Source of the DNA: Flavilitoribacter sp020436695
GTDB lineage: Bacteria; Bacteroidota; Bacteroidia; Chitinophagales; Saprospiraceae
Assembly: GCA_041392665.1 (NCBI GenBank)
Contig: JAWKLQ010000046.1
Coordinates: 1-64,000 of the forward strand
Reading direction: 5' to 3'
DNA: 64,000 bases
How positions within the stretch are numbered: the stretch's first letter is position 1; each line of letters begins with the position of its first letter. The notes under the pieces were generated by a model that was not told the DNA's origin, made no database searches, and saw nothing but the letters and a program-made list of their open reading frames with translations. The translations under genes were made by a program, and so were the position numbers. Below are positions 24,701 through 32,585 of the stretch, in pieces.

Positions 24701-27537
24701 TTTAGAAAATCGGCATTACCATCTCCCGGACAGGTAAAATACTGCGTACCTCCGCCCGTGAACTGAAGCGTACCTCCATTAGTTTCTTCCTGGCGGATGG
24801 TCACGAAGTTATTACTCAGATCATAACAGCCGTCAGACAGGGCAATATTGGTAAGGTTTTTACCGAAAGGAACATTTGGAACTCCGGTATAAGATAGCCC
24901 CCACACCCGGTAGATCCCGGCAGCAAAAAGATCAAAATCGATGATCCCGCCGTTGGCCGTTGAAAAGATCTTATTGTTTTCGTCCGTCACCACCAGGATA
25001 TAATTCTTGTCTTTGGCGATGGTGGTTGAGTTAAAGGTGAAGGCATCAGGGATGTCGTCATTTCCACAGGTTAATGCTTCGGTACTGCCGTCCAGGATTG
25101 CAATATCACCGCCATCAACCACCGTGCGTTCTACGCTAATACTGTTATCGGAAAGATCGAAACAATCAGCCAGTCCACTGCTTGATAATACGTTGTCTCC
25201 GACCTGCGCTGCGAGAGTACCATCATAGTTGATGCCCCAGATGCGGCTATTTCCGGACGGGAGTTCGGAAAGCGTAATGCTGGTTCCATTAATGATCCGG
25301 ATGATTTTGTTGTTCTTATCCGTCACCAGATAGGCATAATCAAATTTGACTTTTCCCGTGTTTTGCAGATCCAGGACAATCTGGCCCTCTGTGTCTGGGC
25401 TGTCACATCCGAAATATTCAGTGGTGCCGTCACTAAGTGAAATATTACCGGCATCAGGCAACAGGCGACGTAAAGATACACTATTGTCAGAGAGCTGGAA
25501 ACAACCATCGCTCAGGTCGGACGTGATCTTTTTTCCAATGACCGGAAGCAGATCTCCACTGTAGGATAATCCCCATACCTTAAAGCGGTTATTATTGGTA
25601 ATATCATCGATCGATATCTCGCTTTCTGACTGAATCTTCAGAATGTTATCGTTGTTATCCGTTAATATCCAGGCATAAGTCGCCTGAGCACTGCTGCTCG
25701 TTTGGAATTTGAATACATCGGGAATATCATCCGTGCCGCAGACCACGAGTCCTTCTGAGTCAGCTGAAAGACTTACCACACCACCCTCTACCACCGTGCG
25801 TTCAAGAGTGACGGCGTTGTCGGAGAGATCATAACAGCCGTTGACAAGAATGGAGGTTTGCGTGTTATCTCCCGGTTCAGCCAGTAAGGTGCCTTCGTAA
25901 CTTACGCCCCATACGAGACTGGCACCTTCCGGAAGATCAGAAAGGATGATTGTTCCGGATTCATTGACATCCAATATGTTATAGTCTGTATCTGTGATCA
26001 GATAAACATAGGCAAAATCAGTTTTACCCGTGTTTGCTAACTCAATACTGATCTCTCCGAATATGTCGGGGCTATCACATCCGGCAAATTCCTCACCACC
26101 ATCCGTAAGACTAACAGTCCCTCCGTCAGGTAAGAGCCGGGTAATAGTGACAAAATTCTCGGATATCTGAAAACAGGCGTCAGAAAAGATCGCCTTATTG
26201 ACTTTTTCCCCTTCAACCGGCAACAGATCGCCGCTGTAAGACAAACCACGAACGCGGAAGTCATGAATAGCTTCGATCGGATCGATGTTGACTGAATTCT
26301 CGGTATACACGCCCAGAATATTGTTCTTATCGTCACTTAAGATCCAGGCATAGTTTTCGGGAGAGGTGCTGGTGGTGTTAAAACCGAAAATATCGGGAAT
26401 ACCGTCCAAACCACATGGCCTTGTTTCCGTGCCGCCATTGGTAAAGGTGATCTCTCCACCTTCAACGTATTGTCTGGATACTGTGATGTAGTTATCGGAA
26501 AGGTCAAAGCAGCCTACTGCATCGGTGATCACATCACTGAAATTGCCACTGACCGGAGCGAGCTGACCGGCATAACTAATTCCCCATAGCCGGCTATTGC
26601 CAGTTGGGAGATCTTCCAATGCGATACTGTTCCCCTCAATTACCCGGTAGGTGGTTTCGGCCTCATTACTGATGAGATATCCGTAATAAAAGGTTTGTTC
26701 ATTGTTGTTGGCCAGTTCAATAGTGAAACCTGTCCCTCCGGGATAATCGCAGGCTATAATATCTTCTGCACTGCCGTTCGCTGTGATGGTGGCACCTTCC
26801 GGCTCGGTACGGATCACGCTGACATAGTTGTCAGATACGTCATAACATCCTTCCGCCAGGTTTTGTCCGAATAATTCCAGCCCATTTTCGACCAGTAGCT
26901 CTCCTGTATAGGAGATTCCATATACCCGACATATGCCTGCCGGAGCATTACTGAAATCTGCTGTACCATCAATACTTACATCCAGAACCACATCAGCATT
27001 ATCCGTTATTATATAGGCGTATTTGGGCTCATTGACATTGCTGATAAAGGTTAGGATATCGGGCAGATTGTCATCGGTGCAAATGTACTCGGTGTCCCTG
27101 TCGTTACTGCTGCTGACTATTCCTCCCTCCGGTACAATATTGAGGACTTCAATGTAGTTGGGTGAAATAGCACTACATACTGAAGCCAGTTCATCGGTGA
27201 ATAAATTATCTCCATCTTCGGCCAGTACCAGGCCAATATAGGAAATGGCATAAACCCTAAGTTTGCCACCCGGCAAACCGAGGAAAGAGACTTTGTCGCT
27301 AATGCTGTACCTAAGTATGGTGCCGTCCTGGTCAGTGACGGCGAATGCGTAGGGCGTGTTGACTCTGCTGGTTTTAAATCTGATCCAGGTCATGGCACCC
27401 GGCTCACAGGTCACCGTCGTATTACCTTCCCGTACTTCGATATCTGCCGGTAAACACAACGACTCGTTTTGAGCCTGTATTACTTGCAGAGACAGCATAC
27501 ATAGCAATAATACTATGTAAAATTTCATGAGCTTCAT
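21796..27537 (-). CDS. Giant secreted 16-module repeat protein with T9SS type A sorting domain
   Basis: A 1913-residue exported protein. It has an N-terminal signal peptide (hydrophobic core, cleavage after VIQAQ at about residue 23). About sixteen modules of roughly 110 residues follow, up to about residue 1800. The end is a C-terminal T9SS type A domain of about 85 residues (LHVYPNPVSHTINLQLS ... GKPRLTERINL ... GVYVVRITDG ... VQERFFKQ). Each module has a cysteine in a sentence like C-x-DGxPDxxxF, a strand YAYLITDxNNxI, the sentence RVWGLSYSGxL, and ends in CYDLSDNFVTI with a second cysteine. The two cysteines per module could form a disulfide. Modules 3 to 8 alternate between two subtypes. 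The T9SS domain sends the protein across the outer membrane to the surface. Function is unknown; adhesion is only a guess. A strong terminator follows. Confidence 0.9.
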   Translation of the reverse strand: MKLMKFYIVLLLCMLSLQVIQAQNESLCLPADIEVREGNTTVTCEPGAMTWIRFKTSRVNTPYAFAVTDQDGTILRYSISDKVSFLGLPGGKLRVYAISYIGLVLAEDGDNLFTDELASVCSAISPNYIEVLNIVPEGGIVSSSNDRDTEYICTDDNLPDILTFISNVNEPKYAYIITDNADVVLDVSIDGTADFSNAPAGICRVYGISYTGELLVENGLELFGQNLAEGCYDVSDNYVSVIRTEPEGATITANGSAEDIIACDYPGGTGFTIELANNNEQTFYYGYLISNEAETTYRVIEGNSIALEDLPTGNSRLWGISYAGQLAPVSGNFSDVITDAVGCFDLSDNYITVSRQYVEGGEITFTNGGTETRPCGLDGIPDIFGFNTTSTSPENYAWILSDDKNNILGVYTENSVNIDPIEAIHDFRVRGLSYSGDLLPVEGEKVNKAIFSDACFQISENFVTITRLLPDGGTVSLTDGGEEFAGCDSPDIFGEISIELANTGKTDFAYVYLITDTDYNILDVNESGTIILSDLPEGASLVWGVSYEGTLLAEPGDNTQTSILVNGCYDLSDNAVTLERTVVEGGVVSLSADSEGLVVCGTDDIPDVFKFQTSSSAQATYAWILTDNNDNILKIQSESEISIDDITNNNRFKVWGLSYSGDLLPVIGKKITSDLSDGCFQLSDNSVSLRRLLPDAGNISLSDGTTEYFGCDSPDTEGQIVLDLQNTGKVKFDYAYLVTDKNNKIIRIINGTSITLSELPSGNSRIWGINYDGTLAAQVGDNVLSSSGLADCFDLSDNSISVERTVVDGGDIAILDGSTEALTCGNDDIPDAFTFNSTTIAKDKNYILVVTDENNKIFSTANGGIIDFDLFAAGIYRVWGLSYTGVPNVPFGKNLTNIALSDGCYDLSNNFVTIRQEETNGGTLQFTGGGTQYFTCPGDGNADFLKFVNNGFTSQSYIYLITDLNNVILDTSTDPTYDFENFGEGTCRVWGLAYSGTLNAPVGSQVNGLELSDECFSLSTNFLTVVKETPTAGVVSLANSNEDTIYTCPNDGTPDIISFETTSTYPGVYLYLITHEDDRVVDVSFTGSYNFDFAEPGICHVYGVAFTGNWVIQEGDLITETILSDDCYSITENFITIIREQPTAGEISFTDGSEIKYTCPGDGKADSLSFNSTSTFPGKYIYLITDENGTIVTSTEDSVYDFENVDLGVCQVYGAAYTGNLIFQEGDNIGLVNISDDCFDVSDNALTIVRDTPNGGSISTLGLSALALCVGDAYPDILPFEVTGASNANYAYLVTDENGILDTIFAGPEFDFNNMRGGIARVYGLSYAGDLLAVPGDDIFAVSITSDCYDLSENFVTLDLFLVDGSIISTGSGSTDIEYICSGDGNPDVITFQTQNDDSRVKYQFLITNTSNSIIGDINDNMLDLEGSPFDSIRIWGVAYTGAAVLATGMDVTTAVLSDSCYDVSDNFITLVNDLPEGGTVTTASGKESVIVCIGGTDGLLAVINNSPSQAGYAYLITTTDGIIVGDAVDGELLDFNSYDPGNYLVYGLSYTGQLTYQIGDDIAATTLATSCYEISVNTIAVERTPPLDGGSITSAFGNPLYVCLNDGIPDIGAFETTSLDANYRYVITDTLNNILIPDIVGNVIDFDKAQPNFCRVYGVSYTGTFIATAGLNVFEDPLSDLCSAISENYIDLIKANIIGGTVATVAGDTEITVTVGDGNPDVVEFANSDASGVSYAFIITNEENEILSILNGQATNFEPAESGICRVWGLAYSGEIIVGAGAVIDQVVLTTGCADLSDNFITVNKTDGGSPLVDPHGNTAEADQPNLQLHVYPNPVSHTINLQLSKLKDLENGEEVLIQVFDISGKPRLTERINLYDHQTTYPLDVSELSFGVYVVRITDGSSRVQERFFKQ
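22125..27460 (-). repeat. Array of about 16 protein-coding tandem modules (about 330 bases each)
   Basis: Counted by the recurring module end (consensus C-[YF]-D-[LIV]-S-[DE]-N-[FY]-[IV]-[TS]-[LIV]), with 16 occurrences from SAISPNYIEV near the start to ADLSDNFITV near the end. Divergence between modules is substantial at the DNA level, but words such as ACCACCGTGCGTTC are shared exactly between the modules at about 25113 and 25790. Within the array a two-module unit appears twice in succession (about 25790-26470 and 25120-25790, each about 670 bases). Confidence 0.8.
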
Positions 27538-28045
27538 AGAATGACTTGATTTTTCTAATATTCCAATAAGTAATTGCTAACTCAATCGGCTTTGGCGAAG
27601 GGGATGTTGGGAGGGTAGGCTATGGATATTGCTGTGTGTGCTATGGACTACAGTCAAATTCAGATTGTGTATATTGTGTCATAATTCCTCACAAAGGTAC
27701 TTTGTTTAGAGGAAATGGGGCTGATTTAACGGGGAGTGGCGAGTGGATTTGAAACAAAGCGTGTTAAAATTGAAAGTATTCGCTAAATTATCACATTTTT
27801 TTGGACAAAGAAAAAAATAGAGACTTTTTTAATATGTTTTATGCTTAAAATATTTTGATTACCATACTATACGGATTTTTCATAGAATAGTTCTAAATTT
27901 ATCGCCCTTCTATCTAGCAATAATAGCATCTAAGAGAAGACCTTTTTAGCTCAAAAATCGATTTTGACCAACTCTTAAAGTGGGTTGAAACTACTCTGCA
28001 AAAGACTTTGAATAGTACATATTGTCTAGCTATTGCCTTATCCCT
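27538..28045. other. 508-base AT-rich divergent spacer between two T9SS genes
   Basis: There is no gene. This must hold the promoters of both secreted-protein genes. ACAAAG-GTA-CTTTGT (27691-27705) is a perfect inverted repeat. On the minus strand it contains TACCTTTG (27692-27699), an exact -7 element 155 bases upstream of the giant gene, but no -33 word stands at the proper distance. The right half (27770-28020) is strongly AT-rich. No clear -33/-7 pair is visible before the ATG at 28046. Confidence 0.45.
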
Positions 28046-30754
28046 ATGGCTCAAATGGTTCTTTATAAAGATCATCCATTATTGCTCTACTGCATCCTGG
28101 TATTATCCGGATTAGTGTTGACGTTCCGGGGGTATACCAATAGCACACCGACTTTGCCTGCTGGTGACCCACCTGATGATAAAACCATACGCACTGAACT
28201 GGGACTTAGCCCCGAAGAATTAGTGAGGAATGTCTTTGTTGCTGGCACTTGCTACAACATTACCGAGATAGTTGGTCTGGGTAACCCTGAAGGTATCGGA
28301 TATTTTGAGAATGGTTCCTATTCGATAGGGTTGGATCGCGGTATCATTTTATCTACGGGGCCAATCACTCATGCGGCCAGCCCCAATAGTACCGGAGACA
28401 GGAGTGGAGATTTTGACGATAAAAAAAGTGATCCGGATCTCAGTAAACTGGCTACCGGCCCCATTCGGGATAGAGTCGGACTGGAATTTGATTTTATACC
28501 TCTCGATTCTTTTGTCACTTTTCGCTATGTATTTGCTTCTGAAGAATATTGTGAGTTTGTCGGTAGTAAGTACAATGATGTCTTTGGTTTTTTTGTGAGA
28601 GGGCCAGGTATTGAGGGAGGCTTTACCGGCAATGCGAAGAATGTGGCCCTTATTCCCGGTTCTCAGGATTTTGTTTCCATCAATAATGTCAATCATAAGA
28701 GAAATAAACAGTACTATATCAATAATACCAGAGAGCGGGATGCTGAACGTTGCAGCATAAATTATACACCATCGGAAAAAGAGCAATACATCGAGTACGA
28801 TGGGTTTACAGTAGTGTTGACGGCCCTGCTTAAGCTGGACCCCTGCGAAAACTATCACATCAGATTGGTGGTTGCCGATGTGGCAGATAATTTTTACGAT
28901 TCGGCCGTATTTCTGGAAGCGGGAAGTTTTGACGTGGGAGGCCAGGTATATGTTGATGCGGTGGTGGAAGGGGGCGGAGCTGTCTCGGAAGGTTGCACCG
29001 ATTCTTACTTTGAATTCAAACGTGATCCGAGCCAGTCAGATGCCTTACCTTTGAATGTACGTTTTCGTTTCAACGAATTTACTACCGCTGAACCGGGTGT
29101 GGATTTTATGGAATTTCCTTTATCTATCACCATCCCCAAAGGGCAGCGCTCGGTCAAATTGCCGGTCGAAGTATACAACGATGAAATCAAAGAAGGAGAA
29201 GAAAAGATCGTCATAGCATTGGATATTCCCTGTGCCTGCTATTCAGATGATGCCGAGATCAGTATCATTGAGCCACCGGATCTTTTTGTCCGCCTGGAAG
29301 ATATGGCGATCTGTCCGGATCAGACGGTATTTCTGGTGCCTGATATAGAGGGTGGTAATCCGGATTATAGATACTATTGGAGTAATGGAAGTACCGGTGA
29401 ACGACTGGAGGTAAGCCATGTACAGGATGATCCGTATTATCTTACTGTTACCGATGCCTGCGGTCACTCCGTCAGTACTTCCGCAACTGTGATCCCCAGT
29501 GTTCCTCCTGATGCCATCATTGCCGGGCAGGTTGAGATCTGTGAAGGTGATACGGCCTGGCTAGCAGTCAGTTTAAGTGGAATTGCTCCCTGGGATCTGA
29601 GTTATAGTCTCGATGGAGAGGAGCAGCCATTGATCGAGAATATTCACACCAATCCTTACTATTTACCGGCCAGTGAAGAGGGGGATTATGAATTACTGTA
29701 TTTTTCCGATGCGGGTTGTGTGGGAAACGTTTCCGGTCTGGCTTCAGTGGAAGTGCTGGAGGTTCCTATTAACGTGACAACTGATCCGGTACGTTGCACG
29801 GGAGAGGCAAACGGGCAGATCGACGTGAACGTGTCTGAAGAATTTCCTCCTTATAGTTATAGCTGGCAAGGCAGAACGGAGACCTCCACCCACTTGAACA
29901 ACCTGGAAGCAGGCATTTATACTTTCCGGATAACAGACGGGCGTGGTTGTACACGGGTATTGCCTATTGAGATCACAGCTCCAGACCCGCTGTTGTTTCA
30001 GGACATCGATTGTAGTCAAATTAAAACCGGCACCTGGATGCCGACGGTTATTGGTGGTTCACCGCCCTACCAGTTTCAGCTGGATGGAAATACAGTGCCT
30101 CAGGAGGAGCTTATCACTTATATAGAGCCAGGTTTTGTATATGACATGACCATCCGGGATACGAGAGGTTGTACCTTGCGACAGGACCTGCTGGCTCCGT
30201 TTCAGGGGCAACCTGCAGTTGAATTGCCTGCTCAGATCAATTTGATTCTCGGGAGCAGTTATCAGTTCCAGCCAGTGCTGAATTTGCCGGAGTCATTAGT
30301 AGCTGGAATACGCTGGCTACCGGAAGGTGTGCTATCCTGTGATGATTGTTTGAATCCGGTTTTGGAGGAACTACAGGAGGGGATTTATACCATTAGGGTA
30401 AAAGATCGCTTTGGGTGCACTACGGAAGCGGAGACGGAGATTATTTTGAATACGGATTATCCGATCTATATACCGAATGCTTTTTCTCCTAATGGCGACG
30501 CGGTCAATGAAAAGTTTGGAGTAATGGCACACCCGGCGGTGGTAAGCACTGTTGTACAAATGACGATCTATAATCGTTGGGGGAGTATTATTTTTCAGGT
30601 ACAGGATGTAGCCCCGGATGATGGTCGTGCCTTTTGGGACGGTACTATTTCCGGAAGGGCCGCTGCGTCAGGTATCTATGTTTATCAGTTGGAAGTGGAA
30701 CTCACGAATGGGGAGCGAAAATCACTGATGGGGGATGTGTTACTCGTCCGATAG
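28046..30754 (+). CDS. Choice-of-anchor L protein with Calx-beta, SprB-like repeats and T9SS type B sorting domain
   Basis: A secreted multidomain protein of about 902 residues. A hydrophobic N-terminal segment (ILVLSGLVLTF) acts as a signal. Next is a choice-of-anchor L domain (GNPEGIGYFENGS, IILSTGPITHA, FRYVFASEEYCEFVGSKYND, then LVVADVADNFYDSAVFLEAGSF). Then come a Calx-beta-like domain (PGVDFMEFPLSITIPKGQ), PKD/SprB-type segments (YSYSWQGRTE, GIYTFRITDGRGCT), and the gliding-motility-type C-terminal domain (YIPNAFSPNGDAVNEKF ... IYNRWGSIIF ... FWDGT ... GIYVYQLEV). The last marks T9SS type B export. The ATG at 28046 is preferred over a TTG eight codons upstream, because the hydrophobic segment follows it directly. 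Role: probably a surface adhesin; inferred. It faces the giant repeat gene across the spacer. Confidence 0.9.
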   Translation: MAQMVLYKDHPLLLYCILVLSGLVLTFRGYTNSTPTLPAGDPPDDKTIRTELGLSPEELVRNVFVAGTCYNITEIVGLGNPEGIGYFENGSYSIGLDRGIILSTGPITHAASPNSTGDRSGDFDDKKSDPDLSKLATGPIRDRVGLEFDFIPLDSFVTFRYVFASEEYCEFVGSKYNDVFGFFVRGPGIEGGFTGNAKNVALIPGSQDFVSINNVNHKRNKQYYINNTRERDAERCSINYTPSEKEQYIEYDGFTVVLTALLKLDPCENYHIRLVVADVADNFYDSAVFLEAGSFDVGGQVYVDAVVEGGGAVSEGCTDSYFEFKRDPSQSDALPLNVRFRFNEFTTAEPGVDFMEFPLSITIPKGQRSVKLPVEVYNDEIKEGEEKIVIALDIPCACYSDDAEISIIEPPDLFVRLEDMAICPDQTVFLVPDIEGGNPDYRYYWSNGSTGERLEVSHVQDDPYYLTVTDACGHSVSTSATVIPSVPPDAIIAGQVEICEGDTAWLAVSLSGIAPWDLSYSLDGEEQPLIENIHTNPYYLPASEEGDYELLYFSDAGCVGNVSGLASVEVLEVPINVTTDPVRCTGEANGQIDVNVSEEFPPYSYSWQGRTETSTHLNNLEAGIYTFRITDGRGCTRVLPIEITAPDPLLFQDIDCSQIKTGTWMPTVIGGSPPYQFQLDGNTVPQEELITYIEPGFVYDMTIRDTRGCTLRQDLLAPFQGQPAVELPAQINLILGSSYQFQPVLNLPESLVAGIRWLPEGVLSCDDCLNPVLEELQEGIYTIRVKDRFGCTTEAETEIILNTDYPIYIPNAFSPNGDAVNEKFGVMAHPAVVSTVVQMTIYNRWGSIIFQVQDVAPDDGRAFWDGTISGRAAASGIYVYQLEVELTNGERKSLMGDVLLVR

Positions 30755-30845
30755 CCTTTTTCTTTGTCTGCAATAAGAGCTTTAATATTGTTGCCCTGGA
30801 ATTCAGGCTAGTATTGTATTTTGCAGTATTACAACTTTTAAACAA

Positions 30846-32513
30846 ATGAGAAAAACTTTGCTCGTCTCTCTGACTTTGCTTGCCCTGAGTACAGCTTATA
30901 GTCAGCCGGATTTTTATAACAAATATACTTTTACCGAGGCAGATACGCTGCGGGGGATGTTGCGTCCGGAACGTACGTGTTATGATGTCACTTTCTATGA
31001 CATCAATATAAGAGTAGATCCCAAACAGCGTACACTTAATGGCTATGTGGATATTATGTATCAGGCGATCACTGATTTCACTCGTCTTCAGATCGATCTG
31101 TACCGGAATATGGAACTGGATAGTATCACCATGGACGGCAGGATTTTGTCTTTTGAGCGCAAATTCGATGCTGTATTCGTTGATTTCCCTCAACAGAAAG
31201 CAGGCAGTTCGGGTAGTTTTCGAGCTTATTATCATGGACAACCAACGGCAGCCAGGAATCCGCCCTGGGATGGAGGATTTGTCTGGAGGGTAGATCAAAA
31301 AGGACGATACTGGGTAGGAGTAGCCTGTGAAGGAGATGGCGCCAGCCTGTGGTGGCCAAATAAAGACCATCTTTCGGATGAACCGGATAGTGTGTCGATT
31401 AGAGTTTCCGTGCCTAAAGGGCTCACCTGTGTGGCTAACGGCAATTTGCGGGGCACAGTTGATGAAGGGGACTTTCAGCGTTGGGACTGGTTTGTTTCCT
31501 ATCCTATTAATAATTATGACGTCAGCGTCAATATTGCTCATTACGCCCATTTTTCGGACACTTATACCGCAGCCGATGGAGCCGAACTGGATTTGGACTA
31601 TTATGTGCTGGATTACAACAAAAGCCGGGCTATGGAGCATTTTGAGCAGGTAAAGCCCATGCTGAAATGTTATGAACAGTACTTTGGCAAGTATCCTTTC
31701 TGGCGTGATGGTTATGCTATGGTCGAAACGCCTTATCTGGGAATGGAACATCAGGGGGCCATTGCCTATGGCAATCGTTATATGCGCGGGTATCTCGGAG
31801 GCATGATCCCTTCCGATATGGATTGGGATTACATCATTATCCATGAAACCGGTCATGAATACTTTGGTAACAGTATTTCCTGCAATGATCTGGCAGAAAT
31901 GTGGATACATGAGTCTTTTACCACTTATATGGAAGCACTTTATGTGGAATGTATGTATGGTTACGAAGATGCCATAAGGTACCTGGTAGGCCAGCGATCT
32001 TTCATTGATAATGAACAACCGGTCATCGGCCCGAAAAATGTCAATTGGGAAGATTGGGATGGCAGTGATCATTATTATAAAGGTGCCTGGATGCTCCATA
32101 CCTTGCGGAATGCGATTCAGGACGACGGGCTGTGGTTTGACATTCTCAAATCCTTTTACCAGGAGCATGCCATTTCCAATGTTACCACGGAGGATTTTGT
32201 CCAGTGGGTCAATCAAAAGACCGGCAAAGACTGGGGGGCCTTTTTTGAACAATACTTGATGTATACAGATCTACCGGTACTGGAATACCATCTCGCGGAA
32301 AAAGGCAATGATCTGGAAGTACGTTATCGTTGGAAAAGTGACGTGAGTAGTTTTGATATGCCGATATTGCTGGGAAAAAAGGGTGCTTTACAATTGGTGC
32401 ACCCTAAAAATGATGAATGGCAGAGCATGTTGCTGAAAAATACTTCACCGGGTAGTTTTGACGTGGATCTGGAACGGTTTTTGGTAAAAACCAGGAAAGT
32501 TGCTGCTCGTTAG
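30846..32513 (+). CDS. M1 family metallopeptidase (aminopeptidase)
   Basis: A secreted zinc aminopeptidase of 555 residues with a signal peptide (TLLALSTAYSQ, cleavage near residue 20). The zinc site is complete: HETGH with His333 and His337, and the third ligand Glu356 in MWIHESF, exactly 18 residues on. The substrate motif typical of M1 enzymes appears as GMEHQGAIAYG (normally GxMEN). The catalytic tyrosine is plausibly in DGSDHYYKGAWMLHTLR. The protein lacks the C-terminal ARM-repeat domain of full-length M1 enzymes, as is common in Bacteroidota. It removes N-terminal amino acids from peptides, probably in the periplasm. It starts at the ATG at 30846, 91 bases after the T9SS gene. Neighbours on both sides are on the same strand. 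Confidence 0.9.
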   Translation: MRKTLLVSLTLLALSTAYSQPDFYNKYTFTEADTLRGMLRPERTCYDVTFYDINIRVDPKQRTLNGYVDIMYQAITDFTRLQIDLYRNMELDSITMDGRILSFERKFDAVFVDFPQQKAGSSGSFRAYYHGQPTAARNPPWDGGFVWRVDQKGRYWVGVACEGDGASLWWPNKDHLSDEPDSVSIRVSVPKGLTCVANGNLRGTVDEGDFQRWDWFVSYPINNYDVSVNIAHYAHFSDTYTAADGAELDLDYYVLDYNKSRAMEHFEQVKPMLKCYEQYFGKYPFWRDGYAMVETPYLGMEHQGAIAYGNRYMRGYLGGMIPSDMDWDYIIIHETGHEYFGNSISCNDLAEMWIHESFTTYMEALYVECMYGYEDAIRYLVGQRSFIDNEQPVIGPKNVNWEDWDGSDHYYKGAWMLHTLRNAIQDDGLWFDILKSFYQEHAISNVTTEDFVQWVNQKTGKDWGAFFEQYLMYTDLPVLEYHLAEKGNDLEVRYRWKSDVSSFDMPILLGKKGALQLVHPKNDEWQSMLLKNTSPGSFDVDLERFLVKTRKVAAR

Positions 32514-32514
32514 A

Positions 32515-32580
32515 AGGAGCAGACACAGATTTATTACTTATTAATATCAGCGTTATTTTTTGGGAAAAATAAATGCTCCT
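32515..32580. repeat. Short inverted repeat framing the leader of the sensor kinase gene
   Basis: AGGAGCA at 32515-32521, right after the peptidase stop, and TGCTCCT at 32574-32580, just before the kinase ATG, are exact complements 52 bases apart. The arms could bring the leader into a large loop, or be chance. Confidence 0.25.
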
Positions 32581-32585
32581 ACACC

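Noticed and set aside
22125..27460. The regular repeat array considered as a CRISPR array
   Set aside because: The period is about 330 bases, the repeats are coding and diverged, and no cas gene is present.
30702..32252. A 516-codon open frame on the minus strand opposite the M1 peptidase gene
   Set aside because: It is a shadow: the plus-strand peptidase has signal peptide and full zinc site, and the antisense frame shows no protein-like sentence.
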